This document shows positions 25,573 through 33,311 of a stretch of 61,475 nt of DNA, piece by piece (position 1 is the first letter of the stretch; each line of letters opens with the position of its first letter). Source of the stretch: Spirochaetia bacterium (lineage in GTDB: Bacteria; Spirochaetota; Spirochaetia; Treponematales; Treponemataceae). The notes beneath the pieces are model-generated. The model made no database searches. It worked only from the letters and a program-made list of their open reading frames with translations, and was not told where the DNA came from. The position numbers were made by a program, and so were the translations under genes. Where the stretch lies: NCBI GenBank assembly GCA_022768865.1, contig JALELH010000074.1, positions 1 through 61,475 of the forward strand, given 5' to 3'.

Positions 25573-25607
25573 GACATTTTGCCATTCCGGACTTGACTAT
25601 ACTTGTC

Positions 25608-25631
25608 ATTCTCGGGCCTCGACCCGAGAAT
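25608..25631. repeat. Short intergenic palindrome ATTCTCGGG/CCCGAGAAT
   Basis: A perfect nine-base stem around CCTCGA, flanked by GTC on the left and CTTG on the right. Palindromes of the GTCATTCTCGGG type occur widely between bacterial genes. It lies between convergent M24 and Rpn genes and has no long T-tract, so a terminator role is uncertain. Confidence 0.6.
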
Positions 25632-25662
25632 CTTGCCATCACTTAGGCAATTTAAAACACTT

Positions 25663-26487
25663 TTATTTTTTATTTTGTTCCTGTGCCAGCTTCTGAACTT
25701 CTGCAAGGGGAAGATTTACGGCATTTGCAATCTGTTCAAGGGACAGGCCTGAGGCAAGAAGGTTTCTGGCAGTTTCAATTGCTTTTTGAAGAATACCAAT
25801 GGATATTCCCTGCTGCTTGCCAAGTGCAAAGCCGTCGTTTCTGGCGTCGTATAAAGAAATAGCTTCAATCATATATTCCACCTTGTTGTCATTATCTGCT
25901 TTAATGTCATTAACCTGTTTATCAAGTTCCTTTGTAAAATCATCAGTCGGCTTATGATTTATAATATACTCTAGAAATTTCCGAATTTCAACATTTGGTT
26001 CCTTTTCATAGGCTGTTGCATTATAAAAGCATTTTACTGCCTTATCCTGCAGCAGCAGGCTGGAATCTTCCTGGCACTGATTTTTAAAAGTGTAGACAGG
26101 CAGGTTCATGCCAAAAGGGTCAAAAGTTGTTATAAAGATTATGAAACTTTCCTTTAGTTCCCGGTAGCCTTCTCCCTTCATTAGATTGTCAATATCTATC
26201 ATGGACTGATAATATCGTGTGCGTTTTGCAATGTCTTCTCTCCTGCCGTTTTGCATCTCTATGTCAAATACCCGGTTACTGTCTTTTACATAAACGTCAA
26301 GACGGACTCCCTTGCTTTTGTAATAAGGGCTGATTTCCTTTTGAAGAACGGGGTATTCAATTTTTTCAATCTGAATTTTTAAGAGTCTTTCTAAAAGTTC
26401 CTTACAGATTTCAGGGTTCTTCATGACTTTACAGAAAATAAAGTCATCTGATAATTCGAGCTCTTCTACGGGTTTAAATTCATTCAT
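25663..26487 (-). CDS. Rpn-family recombination-promoting nuclease / putative transposase
   Basis: A 274-residue paralogue of the protein at 745-1548. It has the same opening (MNEFKPVEELELSDDF), nuclease core (RLDVYVKD, then FDIEMQ), AKRTRYYQSMIDIDNLM and FIIFITTFDPFG, and ends in SLEQIANAVNLPLAEVQKLA. The catalytic Asp and the Glu-x-Gln are present, so it could be active. The QQGISIGILQKAIE linker before the tail also resembles the remnant at 59813-60172. It stands alone, preceded by an AT-rich spacer. No inverted repeats bounding it were found by eye. Confidence 0.85.
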   Translation of the reverse strand: MNEFKPVEELELSDDFIFCKVMKNPEICKELLERLLKIQIEKIEYPVLQKEISPYYKSKGVRLDVYVKDSNRVFDIEMQNGRREDIAKRTRYYQSMIDIDNLMKGEGYRELKESFIIFITTFDPFGMNLPVYTFKNQCQEDSSLLLQDKAVKCFYNATAYEKEPNVEIRKFLEYIINHKPTDDFTKELDKQVNDIKADNDNKVEYMIEAISLYDARNDGFALGKQQGISIGILQKAIETARNLLASGLSLEQIANAVNLPLAEVQKLAQEQNKK

Positions 26488-26719
26488 TAATTTTTACTCC
26501 TATAAAATAAGTTTTCAGTTTTTCTGCCGCCTGAAGCATCAAAAAAACTCTATATATATCTTATAATGGTAAAAAAAAATAAAATGACACTTTTTCTTGA
26601 AGAAAATATAATTATTATGAAAATAAATTTAATTCTTTCCGTAAGGGCAGGCATATTGTTTCCTTTTATGAATTATTGATAAAATGGCATTCATACTAAA
26701 TTAAAAGGAGATTTTCTTA

Positions 26720-27864
26720 ATGCAAAATCAAATCACTTCTGTCGGCAATGGCAAGCCACAGCGGCAGTCCAACTTTGAGCATCTGCGCATTTTTGCCATG
26801 CTCATGATTATTTTTTCGCATTATTCCGTGCATGGAATTCAGCGTGTGCTTTATGAAGGACAGACAGGACTTTGGCTTTCCGGCACAGGCATCGCAAAGG
26901 CTGCAACATTGTTTTTCAGTTCATGCGGAACTATCGGCGTGGGCATTTTCTTTATTATGACAGGTTTTTTTATGTGCAAGAGCGAATGGAAGCCGCAGCG
27001 CCTTGTAAAGCTTTTCTTTCAGGTAATGTTTTATTCTCTTGTTCTGTTTGTTTTCTTTGCAGTGTTAAAACTTACGGAAATCTATAACTTTCCTACAATT
27101 CATAAAGGTAATCGGGGGGGGGAATACTGTTTAAGAGATTTGTAGTTTCCTGCCTGCCAATATCATCCGGTTCCTGGTGGTTTATTACCGCTTACTTTTT
27201 TCTGTTTTTCTTTATTCCTGCAATCAATAAAATTATTTCTTTAGTTTCATTAAAATCACTTTGCCTGCTTACGTTGTTATTCTGGGTTTTCTACTATTGC
27301 TTTGATAAAATTTCTTTACCTTATGACAATTTAAGAATTTCGATTTTATTCTATTTAATCGGTGCAATTTTACGTCAGGCTGAATTTAAGATAAACAAAA
27401 ACATTTTTCTTGCTGTCTTTATATTCTTCTGGCTTTTTGAATGGTCTTGTAAAATATTCCTACTAAACTTTTCATCTGGTAATGATTCTATAAACCTGCT
27501 GCTAGACTTTGCACGCAAGGCATTTACAAATGCAGTTTTATATCCTGTATGTGCCGCAAGTCTTTTTGAATACTTCCGCAGGTTAAATATTAAGCAGTCT
27601 GCCTTTATTAACGCTGTTTCTTCAACAACATTCGGCATTTACATAATTCACGACAGCGTTGTTATGCGTGACTTTTTATGGAACAAGGTTTTCTGCTGCC
27701 TGCAAAAGCAATACACTGTGACAGCTTTCCCGCTGCTTATGATTTTAAGCTGCCTTTTAGTTTTTGCAGTTTGTTCTGTCATAGACTTTGCACGGCAAAG
27801 GTTTTTAGAAAAGCCGTTTTTGAACTTTATTCAGCCTGCATTAACAAAATTCAAGAACCTGTAA
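26720..27864 (+). pseudogene. Acyltransferase 3 family membrane protein, frameshifted at a poly-G tract
   Basis: Two reading frames together encode one integral membrane O-acyltransferase of about 380 residues. The first (26720-27145) has the opening EHLRIFAMLMIIFSHYSVHG, with the Arg and His of family helix 1. The second, open from about 27121, continues with SSGSWWFITAYFFLFFF and ends FGIYIIHDS...EKPFLNF, both typical. They meet at nine consecutive G residues (27114-27122). Seven or ten G would join the frames, so the gene is off as read. Enzymes of this family acetylate surface sugars. A slipping homopolymer suggests phase variation; a sequencing error is the alternative. AAAGGAG precedes the start. 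Confidence 0.75.
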
Positions 27865-27897
27865 TTCCGCTTATAGTTAAGCAAGTAAAGCAACAAA

Positions 27898-27945
27898 AAA
27901 ACTTCCGGCTGATGAAGAAATACATAGGACCGGGAGTTTTGTTTT
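27898..27945 (+). terminator. Terminator of the acyltransferase gene
   Basis: AAAACTTCCGG pairs with CCGGGAGTTTT (one wobble pair) and is followed by GTTTT, starting about 30 bp after the acyltransferase stop. A near-identical stem is used at 28670-28712. Confidence 0.6.
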
Positions 27946-27992
27946 AGAAATTAGTTTTTATAAAGTGTTACTATTTTGCAGTAATACCTAAT

Positions 27993-28124
27993 TTATTTGC
28001 TGATAGAGCGGGCAATACGGAAACCAATGATTGTCTTTTCATCAACAGTGGAATTTAACTTCGCCTGAAACTTCTTAAAAAACAGATCCTGCTTTTCAAA
28101 AAGCATCAGCTGTATTTTAGTCAT
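27993..28124 (-). CDS. Small ORF, possible fragment ending in GFRIARS
   Basis: Encodes 43 residues, MTKIQLMLFEKQ at the start and IIGFRIARSISK at the end. The ATG overlaps the last eight bases of the RelE-like gene, so it could be translated with the toxin. The C-terminal GFRIARS resembles the end of formylglycine-generating-enzyme-type (SUMF1) proteins, so it may be a leftover of such a gene joined to a new start. Whether it is expressed is not known. Confidence 0.3.
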   Translation of the reverse strand: MTKIQLMLFEKQDLFFKKFQAKLNSTVDEKTIIGFRIARSISK

Positions 28125-28377
28125 AATTTTCTCTTCTGTGACCAAGCCTAAGAACTGTTATTAAGATTTTATCATCTTCAATGCTGCAGATTAATCTGTA
28201 ATCACCAACCCTATAACGCCATAAGCCTGAAAGATTTGAAACCAGAGGTTTTCCCCTTGAACGTGGATTATCAATATTTTCCAGTTTATCAATGAATTTT
28301 GTAATCTGATTTCTTATGGGCTTATCCAGTTTCAGATACTGTTTAGTAGCCAGTTCTGTCATTTTAACTTTATACAT
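28117..28377 (-). CDS. RelE/ParE-family toxin
   Basis: An 86-residue protein with the RelE fold signature: LATKQYLKLDKPIRNQI at the N-terminus and LSGLWRYRVGDYRLICSIEDD followed by VLRLGHRRENYD at the C-terminus. The Arg and Tyr residues used for ribosome-dependent mRNA cleavage have counterparts in WRYRVGDYR and HRRENY. Its start overlaps the stop of the upstream antitoxin gene by eight bases, the standard coupling of a type II toxin-antitoxin pair. It appears intact. Confidence 0.88.
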   Translation of the reverse strand: MYKVKMTELATKQYLKLDKPIRNQITKFIDKLENIDNPRSRGKPLVSNLSGLWRYRVGDYRLICSIEDDKILITVLRLGHRRENYD

Positions 28378-28603
28378 TGCCCATCTCTTTTACATCAGAC
28401 CAGTCATACACCTTTTCTTTGCCGCTTTTAATGTCTGCAAGTATTTTCTGAGATAAATAAATATCTTCCAGGTCATCAAGATATTCTTCCAAAAGCAAAT
28501 TGTAATAATACCCTGCACTTCTTCTGGTTTCTTTTGCAAGTTTATCTACCCTGGCTTTAAGTTCCGGACTTGTCCTGAATGTTGCAGTTGCTGTTAATGC
28601 CAT
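28370..28603 (-). CDS. RelB/CopG-type antitoxin
   Basis: A 77-residue protein starting MALTATATFRTSPELKARVDK, a ribbon-helix-helix DNA-binding start, with a C-terminal acidic helix and KVYDWSDVKEMGN that should wrap the toxin. The ATG at 28603 is chosen over an upstream in-frame ATG because AAGAGG precedes it and the longer form adds an unrelated hydrophobic stretch. A promoter and a palindromic operator lie just upstream, consistent with autorepression by the complex. Confidence 0.85.
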   Translation of the reverse strand: MALTATATFRTSPELKARVDKLAKETRRSAGYYYNLLLEEYLDDLEDIYLSQKILADIKSGKEKVYDWSDVKEMGNV

Positions 28604-28616
28604 ATAAATACCTCTT

Positions 28617-28650
28617 ATTACAATGTAATACACAGTAATACAAAAATCAA
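28617..28650 (-). promoter_or_regulatory. RelBE-type promoter with overlapping operator
   Basis: On the minus strand TTGATT (28650-28645), a 17 bp spacer and TACATT (28627-28622) form the promoter. The 13 bp palindrome ATTACAATGTAAT (28617-28629) covers the -10 box, and a repeated GTAATAC lies in the spacer. This is the expected site for the antitoxin. Confidence 0.55.
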
Positions 28651-28669
28651 GGAAGAATACGGCAATAAA

Positions 28670-28712
28670 AAAACTCCCGGCCAACGCACAAAATGCACAA
28701 CCGGGAGTTTTT
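28670..28712 (-). terminator. Terminator downstream of the lipoprotein fragment
   Basis: AAAACTCCCGG and CCGGGAGTTTT pair perfectly across a 20-base loop and a seven-base T-tract follows on the minus strand. It separates the decayed gene at 28737-29093 from the RelBE-type operon. Confidence 0.75.
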
Positions 28713-28736
28713 AAGTTATGTAAGATTTATTTATGG

Positions 28737-29093
28737 CTACTGTTTTATAAATACGGTTTCTTCATCGTCATTTTCTTCAGGAGGAAAAGTTATTTTATTG
28801 CCTTTAAGTGTTGCTGTTTCAGTTCTATCAGAATCTTCTAATTTTCCCTCTATTACCTGTTTTGTATATTTAAATGTAATTATGCCGGCATTAGAAAGTG
28901 TATAAGTTCCTTCACTGCCTTTGCATTCATCGGTTACCTTGCCATCCTCAATATCTTTTACTACGTAAGTAAATGTAGAATCCTTATTAAATGTTATAAT
29001 ATCTAATTTTCTATAGTTATCACTAGCTTGCTCATAGATCCATACTGTATCAGCAAGTAAAGAATTATTAATTTCTTCTGTTTTTCCTATATT
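28737..29093 (-). pseudogene. 5'-truncated lipoprotein-like gene fragment
   Basis: An open frame of 118 codons with no ATG, GTG or TTG in a sensible place near its beginning; a TAA lies immediately before it at 29094-29096. The translation contains DTVWIYEQASDNYRKLDI, EGTYTLSNAGIITFKYTKQ and GNKITFPPEEND. This resembles the beta-rich, lipocalin-like C-terminal halves of small treponemal lipoproteins. The signal peptide and start are gone, and repeat-type sequence occupies the expected 5' side (29132-29220). It keeps its own terminator. Confidence 0.55.
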
Positions 29094-29131
29094 TTACACT
29101 ATCATGGTTATCCAAAAAGTTTTATTAATAA

Positions 29132-29220
29132 TGTCATTCTAAGATGATTTCAGGCTCTGCATCCGGCAGGCAGGTGCAGCGGGTTATAAACAAATGCTCC
29201 GCATTTTTCTGAAATGAATG
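29132..29220. repeat. Dispersed repeat, family C (divergent copy)
   Basis: Starts with GTCATTCTAAGATGATTTCA and ends with CAAATGCTCCGCATTTTTCT, both close to the element at 55652-55748. It fills the gap between the lipoprotein fragment and the broken PIN toxin gene and may have removed the 5' end of the former. No gene is seen in it. Confidence 0.5.
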
Positions 29221-29229
29221 TGTTAGCTT

Positions 29230-29603
29230 TTAAACTATATTTGGAGTTATCAATTCAAAATCTAGTTCTTGAATCCTGTTAAAACCTTTGTCGGCCGATA
29301 TTAATTTACATTTTTTTACAATAGCAGTAGAAGCAACAATTGAATCAGGTAATTTTATATTATATTTTTTCTAAGTAAGATTGTTTGTTCCTTTATCCGT
29401 CTATTTACATTCAAAATCTTACACATTTTTAGGAAATTTCTTATTTGAACATCTTCGTTTAATGTAATTCTGGAAAAAGACAAAAGTTCCATTTCTGAAA
29501 TTATTGAAACAAGAATCTTATTATTCAAAAATGGAATCATACATTTATCGCCTTTCATTAAATAAAGAATAGCGTTTGTATCAAGCAAAATTTTACCATT
29601 CAT
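29230..29603 (-). pseudogene. VapC-like PIN-domain toxin, frameshifted
   Basis: The first frame (29603 to 29355) gives MNGKILLDTNAILYLMKGDK, with the first PIN Asp, and SEMELLSFSR, with the conserved Glu. It stops after 82 residues. After a run of six A, the next frame continues KLPDSIVASTAIVKKCKLIS, then ADKGFNRIQELDFELITP, to a TAA at 29230-29232, the normal PIN C-terminus with its last Asp residues. One added A would restore a protein of about 124 residues. As read, the toxin lacks essential acidic residues and should be inactive. Confidence 0.75.
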
Positions 29604-29790
29604 CTCGGCTTTCCTTTTGAACGTTCAATGGATCGAAATTGATTTTCATGCAGCCAAAGAACTTTTCAAAACGCTGCTTTTTCTTTGCTTTTTGAGAAGT
29701 CAGCTTTTTTGCATATTCAAGCATTTTTTCTTTAAATTCTTCTGCTGAATACGAACCAATATCATCAAAAATAATTGTTATATCTGACAC
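29593..29790 (-). CDS. VapB-type antitoxin
   Basis: A 65-residue protein starting with GTG at 29790, six bases after GGAGG. The N-terminal ITIIFDDIGSYSAEEFKEKMLEYAKK is strand-helix-like, and the Lys-rich middle and the tail NFDPLNVQKESRDEW fit a toxin-wrapping region. It overlaps the PIN toxin gene by 11 bases. The family match is by size, position and charge pattern rather than by a firm motif. It is intact although its toxin is broken. Confidence 0.6.
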   Translation of the reverse strand: MSDITIIFDDIGSYSAEEFKEKMLEYAKKLTSQKAKKKQRFEKFFGCMKINFDPLNVQKESRDEW

Positions 29791-29950
29791 ATTCAGCCTC
29801 CATAACTAATTTTCCACATAAGACAAAAAAAGCCTATAATTAAAAAATTTTCTTTGAGATTGCTATAGTTTTGCGGATGCAATTCCTGGGACAAACGCCG
29901 AAAGCATTTACCGTAAAAACAAACTTTAGATTAATTTACTTCCGGCACTT

Positions 29951-30730
29951 TTATCCAACCGTCACCGTATCTTCCGAAACGCCGTGCCTAAGTGTTTTTG
30001 TCGGGCGGCTGCGGTTTTTGGCAATGGCGGTCCTGACAATAAAGCGGTACTTAACGCCGCTTTCAAGGCCATCCGGCAGCTGAACGGTTAAAAGGCTGGG
30101 CTTAGTATGGATAATGGCCGCAACGCTGACCATTTTTGTAGCATCATATTCACCCTTATTTTCACCTGCAGGAGCAAGCCACACGCCGGATCCAACGCCT
30201 GCCACCTTAAGGAACATGCCTTCAATATTAACAATGCCGCCTGCAGTAAGCTCAGTGGTATATTCATTTTTTTTATAGTCAAAAAAATCAGTAATATAGG
30301 GGGAATCCTTGTTTTTCTTAATCCTTACCCTGACTTTCTTTAAGGCGGCCTTTGCTTCAGGACTTGCCGTAAAGCCTATGCCCAGCTGGGGAATGTCAGA
30401 TTTGCGCGGGTCGCTGCTTGTAATGCTGCCGCTGGCCGTCAGATACATAAGGCCCAGTTCAAAAAAGTCTACGGAATATCCCTGCCTTAAAAGCTTAAGG
30501 AATGCTTCCTTGTAAAGTGCTGCTGCAAAACGCAGGGTTGCCACGTCCAAAGGAACATTGTCCTTTTCCTTTATTGTTGCAATCACGTCGTCTATGCGGC
30601 ATATTTCCCTTTCTACCTTTGCATAGGAACCTTTGTCTTTATTGACATTGTTTTTATAAATTGAAACTTCAACTTCATGAAGGTTTACCGGTTCTGACTT
30701 GTACGGAAGGTATTCTATGTTGTCTGCCAT
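29951..30730 (-). CDS. HU-like DNA-binding protein with DUF4469 (Bvu_2165_C-like) domain
   Basis: A 259-residue protein starting at 30730 after GGGGGAG. Residues ~10-110 resemble the HU-like domain of Bacteroides-type proteins (DDVIATIKEKDNVPLDVATLRFAA, then LLRQGYSVDFFELGLMYLTASGSI). Residues ~165-259 match the Ig-like DUF4469 domain (LTAGGIVNIEGMFLKVAG, GVWLAPA, TVQLPDGLESGVKYRFIVRT). Proteins of this type are thought to bind DNA, but their job is not known. It has a strong promoter and, just upstream of it, an array of GTAACAATGTTAC palindromes, so it is a natural candidate to bind that array. It lies in a patch of toxin-antitoxin genes and Rpn debris, which suggests horizontal origin. Confidence 0.75.
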   Translation of the reverse strand: MADNIEYLPYKSEPVNLHEVEVSIYKNNVNKDKGSYAKVEREICRIDDVIATIKEKDNVPLDVATLRFAAALYKEAFLKLLRQGYSVDFFELGLMYLTASGSITSSDPRKSDIPQLGIGFTASPEAKAALKKVRVRIKKNKDSPYITDFFDYKKNEYTTELTAGGIVNIEGMFLKVAGVGSGVWLAPAGENKGEYDATKMVSVAAIIHTKPSLLTVQLPDGLESGVKYRFIVRTAIAKNRSRPTKTLRHGVSEDTVTVG

Positions 30731-30751
30731 TTGCTCCCCCTTGATAATACA

Positions 30752-30780
30752 AATGTAAGCATAAAGCACGTATTTGTCAA
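30752..30780 (-). promoter_or_regulatory. Strong promoter of the HU-like gene
   Basis: On the minus strand a consensus TTGACA (30780-30775), 17 bp spacer and TACATT (30757-30752) lie about 22 bp before the start codon. The palindrome array begins 42 bp upstream of the -35 box. Confidence 0.7.
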
Positions 30781-30821
30781 ACATGGCAATACGCACTTAC
30801 TATGCCTATTACTGCGATTTA

Positions 30822-30989
30822 GTAACAATGTTACTTAATACTGTGTAACAATGTTACCTAATGCTATATAACAATGTTACTTAACACTGTGTAACAATGT
30901 TACCTAAGCTATGTAACAATGTTATTTAACGCTGTGTAACAATGTTACTTAAGTTATGTAACAACTGTTACCAAAGTTATGTAACAAAG
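30822..30989. repeat. Iteron-like tandem array of GTAACAATGTTAC palindromes
   Basis: Seven copies of the palindrome GTAACA-A-TGTTAC lie at 30822, 30845, 30868, 30891, 30913, 30936 and 30958. The third and fifth have one terminal mismatch and the seventh has one extra base. A half-site follows at 30981. The start-to-start spacing is 22-23 bp, about two helical turns, so all sites face the same side of DNA. The 9-10 bp between them is partly conserved (TTAA or CTAA, then GCTGT or GCTAT). Such arrays act as iterons, partition sites or cooperative operators. Confidence 0.85.
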
Positions 30990-31202
30990 CCTTCCTGTAC
31001 GTAGGGGAAAAGCACTTGCTTTCGCAATTCTTGTATAGACTGCATAGAAATAATGGGGGAAAGCATTTGCCAAACATCATGGCAAGCCTTAATATTCATT
31101 TTTATGTAAGCAGACACCGCAGACATAAACTAATTTTGATTCTGATTTTTCATAAAAATATATTTTTTTTCAACAAAAAAGACATTTTTTAAATATAAAT
31201 AT

Positions 31203-31231
31203 ATATGGAGCCTTTTTTGAAGGTTCCGTAT
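31203..31231 (+). promoter_or_regulatory. Leader hairpin of the Rpn fragment
   Basis: ATATGGA-GCCTT pairs with AAGGT-TCCGTAT (two wobble pairs) before AAGGAGG and the ATG at 31254. It corresponds in place and shape to the hairpin at 691-719, including the flanking ATATAT and TTTTAATTTTAA tracts. Confidence 0.45.
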
Positions 31232-31253
31232 TTTAATTTTAAGGAGGCAACTT

Positions 31254-31463
31254 ATGCCAACACAAACACAGACCAATGTAATCTATAAGGACAGACTTTT
31301 TAAAGCGATTTTCGGTCGGCAAGAGAACAAGGACTGGTTATTGTCGCTTTATAATGCGCTAAACGGTTCTGATTACACAAATCCCGATGATTTGGAACTA
31401 ACTTGTGAGTTCATAAAGGAGCAATCTAAAAGGACTATCAAATCCGCCTGCATCAGATTCTGA
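31254..31463 (+). pseudogene. N-terminal fragment of an Rpn/PD-(D/E)XK transposase
   Basis: The first ~50 residues, with YKDRLFKAIFGR, ENKDWLLSLYNALNGSDY and NPDDLELT, are the typical N-terminus of a second Rpn subfamily. After that the sequence turns into unrelated residues and stops at 69 aa. A family C repeat begins at about 31458, inside the stop region, and no later Rpn segment is seen. AAGGAGG and a leader hairpin are kept. The nuclease core is absent, so it is a dead fragment. Confidence 0.75.
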
Positions 31464-31600
31464 ACAAATGCTGCGCATTTTTCAGAATGACAAAAGAACC
31501 TACGCCGTCCTATTTCTGCCGGCACTTAAGCAACGGGCTGCATATTCACAAAGATGCAGGATTCTTTTGTCATTATGACGCAGGTCAGAATCTGTAAAAG
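31458..31600. repeat. Dispersed repeat, family C (rearranged copy)
   Basis: 31458-31491 is the reverse complement of the 55652-55685 end (32-base match with one difference by eye). 31573-31598 carries the other end type, GTCATTATGACGCAGGTCAG. Between them is unrecognised sequence. It fills most of the gap between the Rpn fragment and the DnaJ-domain gene. Confidence 0.6.
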
Positions 31601-31682
31601 CATCCTCACCCATTCCCCGTATATTTTTTCTTATTCTATATTTTCAAAGTATGCAAAAATCACTACTATATAGAAAGAAAAA

Positions 31683-32462
31683 ATGAAAGACTGTTACAAG
31701 ATTCTTGGCGTTTCACACACTGCAACAGTTGCAGAAATCAAGCACGCCTTCAGGCAGAAAGCAAAACTTCTTCACCCGGACATTACAGGGCAGGATTCAG
31801 CAGAATTCCGCGAACTTAAGTCCGCCTACGAAACCTTATCTGATTTAAAGGCACGCCAGCTTTTTGACGAATCTTTTTCTTTTAAACATTCAGGCTTTAA
31901 TAATTCAGAAAATCCTTTCCGCACAAACACGGGCTACAAAAAGTTTGACTACAGGCAGTGGCTTATGGAACGGACGGATTACGAAAGCCGTGCCAAGCTT
32001 ATTCTTTTTGACCTGCTTCAGGGCAACGATGACGAAGCCGTTGCAGAGTTCAAGCGCATGAACATGGAACATTCTGACTTTAAGCTTTCCTACTGGCTTA
32101 TCCGTGAAGACTTTATGGACTTCGGGTTCATCCTTGCAGAAGAACTTGTACTGCAGCAGGAATATTATGATGCAGTCATTCTTCTGGAACAGATTATTAA
32201 AATGGAATATTCCTTTAACTACTTCCGCCTGTTCTTTCCGGAAGTTTTAAGCCTTGCACGCCACGTGCTTAAAAACAACATAGAAGATGCCTGCAGTCCG
32301 GAACTTGCCATAGATGCGTGGGAGCGAGCACTTGATTTGAACCTTGGCAACGAAGACGATTCATTCTTCCTTAACAAGATGGCAGACGCCTACGAAAAAA
32401 TCGGGGACAGGCTTACGGCGTCCAGATGCAGGGAAGAATCTGCAAGGCTTGGCGCCCTTTAA
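31683..32462 (+). CDS. DnaJ-domain protein with helical C-terminal region
   Basis: A 259-residue cytoplasmic protein. Residues 3-65 are a J domain: CYKILGVSHTATVAEIKHAFR, then KLLHPDITG with the HPD needed to stimulate DnaK, and SAYETLSDLKARQLFDE. There is no Gly/Phe-rich, zinc-finger or DnaJ substrate domain, so this is a type III J protein. Residues ~130-255 are helical and repeat-like (EYYDAVILLEQIIK, DDSFFLNKMADAYEKIGDR), compatible with two or three TPR-like units. It probably directs DnaK to specific partners. map follows 38 bp downstream and may share its transcript. Confidence 0.85.
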   Translation: MKDCYKILGVSHTATVAEIKHAFRQKAKLLHPDITGQDSAEFRELKSAYETLSDLKARQLFDESFSFKHSGFNNSENPFRTNTGYKKFDYRQWLMERTDYESRAKLILFDLLQGNDDEAVAEFKRMNMEHSDFKLSYWLIREDFMDFGFILAEELVLQQEYYDAVILLEQIIKMEYSFNYFRLFFPEVLSLARHVLKNNIEDACSPELAIDAWERALDLNLGNEDDSFFLNKMADAYEKIGDRLTASRCREESARLGAL

Positions 32463-32500
32463 CCGTCTGTAAAGAAGTTAATAATTTTTGGAGCGTATAT

Positions 32501-33280
32501 ATGATTATCTTAAAAAACGAAGATCAGATTAACGGGATAAGGAAAAGCTGCCATCTGCTTGCAGACCTTTTCAATGAAATTATTCCTAAAGTTAAGCCCG
32601 GTGTAAGCACTAAGGAAATTGACGACTGGTGCTGTGCCTTTGTGCGTAAGTTTGGCGGCGTGCCTGCATGGTATGAAGAAAACTTTCCCGGCTGTGCATG
32701 CGTAAGCATTAACAATCAGGTTATTCACGGCGTGCCTTCTAAAAAAAGAATAGTAAAGGACGGGGACATTGTTTCCCTTGATATCGGCATAAACCTTAAG
32801 GGTTATATTTCTGACAGCACACACACTGTTCTTGTTGGCAACGTAAAGCCTGCACACCAGAAGCTTTGCCGCATTACAAGGCAGAGCCTTTTAGCAGGAA
32901 TTGATGCCTGCCGCAAGGGCAACAGAATCAGCGACATTACAAAGGCCGTTTATAAAATATGTGCAGAAGAAAACCACTACGGCGTTGTCTATGATTACTG
33001 CGGCCACGGTGTTGGCATCGGCGTTCATGAAGACCCGAGCGTTCCTAACTGTCCGTGTTCCGGCCCTAACCCGCGCATTCAGGCAGGCATGGTTCTTGCA
33101 ATTGAACCGATGATTAACGAAGGCACGGCAGACGTAGACATAGAAGAAGGCAGCGAATGGACTGTAGTTACTGCAGACGGAAGCTGGAGCTGCCACGAAG
33201 AACACACAGTTGCCGTTTTTGAAGACCACACGGAAGTCCTTACGGATCTGGATTACAACGGCAATTCATGCCTTAAATAA
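32501..33280 (+). CDS. map: Methionine aminopeptidase, type I
   Basis: Removes the initiator methionine from new proteins. The 259-residue type Ia enzyme has all metal ligands: Asp in [20 protein letters not shown] (two), His in [13 protein letters not shown], Glu in LAIEPMIN and Glu in [10 protein letters not shown]. The His in [10 protein letters not shown] region also binds substrate. The start at 32501 follows GGAG and gives the usual [16 protein letters not shown] opening; an upstream in-frame ATG at 32426 lies inside the DnaJ-domain gene. It probably shares a transcript with that gene. Confidence 0.95.
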   Translation: MIILKNEDQINGIRKSCHLLADLFNEIIPKVKPGVSTKEIDDWCCAFVRKFGGVPAWYEENFPGCACVSINNQVIHGVPSKKRIVKDGDIVSLDIGINLKGYISDSTHTVLVGNVKPAHQKLCRITRQSLLAGIDACRKGNRISDITKAVYKICAEENHYGVVYDYCGHGVGIGVHEDPSVPNCPCSGPNPRIQAGMVLAIEPMINEGTADVDIEEGSEWTVVTADGSWSCHEEHTVAVFEDHTEVLTDLDYNGNSCLK

Positions 33281-33311
33281 ATTATTAAAATATAGAACAC
33301 AGGAGACTAAC

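Noticed and set aside
28693..28905. 70-aa ORF on the plus strand
   Set aside because: It is antisense to the lipoprotein fragment, whose sense translation looks like protein; no ribosome-binding site.
30822..30989. CRISPR array
   Set aside because: The repeats are 13 bp palindromes with 9-10 bp gaps that are themselves similar; spacers are too short and there are no cas genes.
33210..33311. 34-residue N-terminal extension of isocitrate dehydrogenase
   Set aside because: It overlaps map and lies before a good AGGAG site; family members start at [13 protein letters not shown] sequence.
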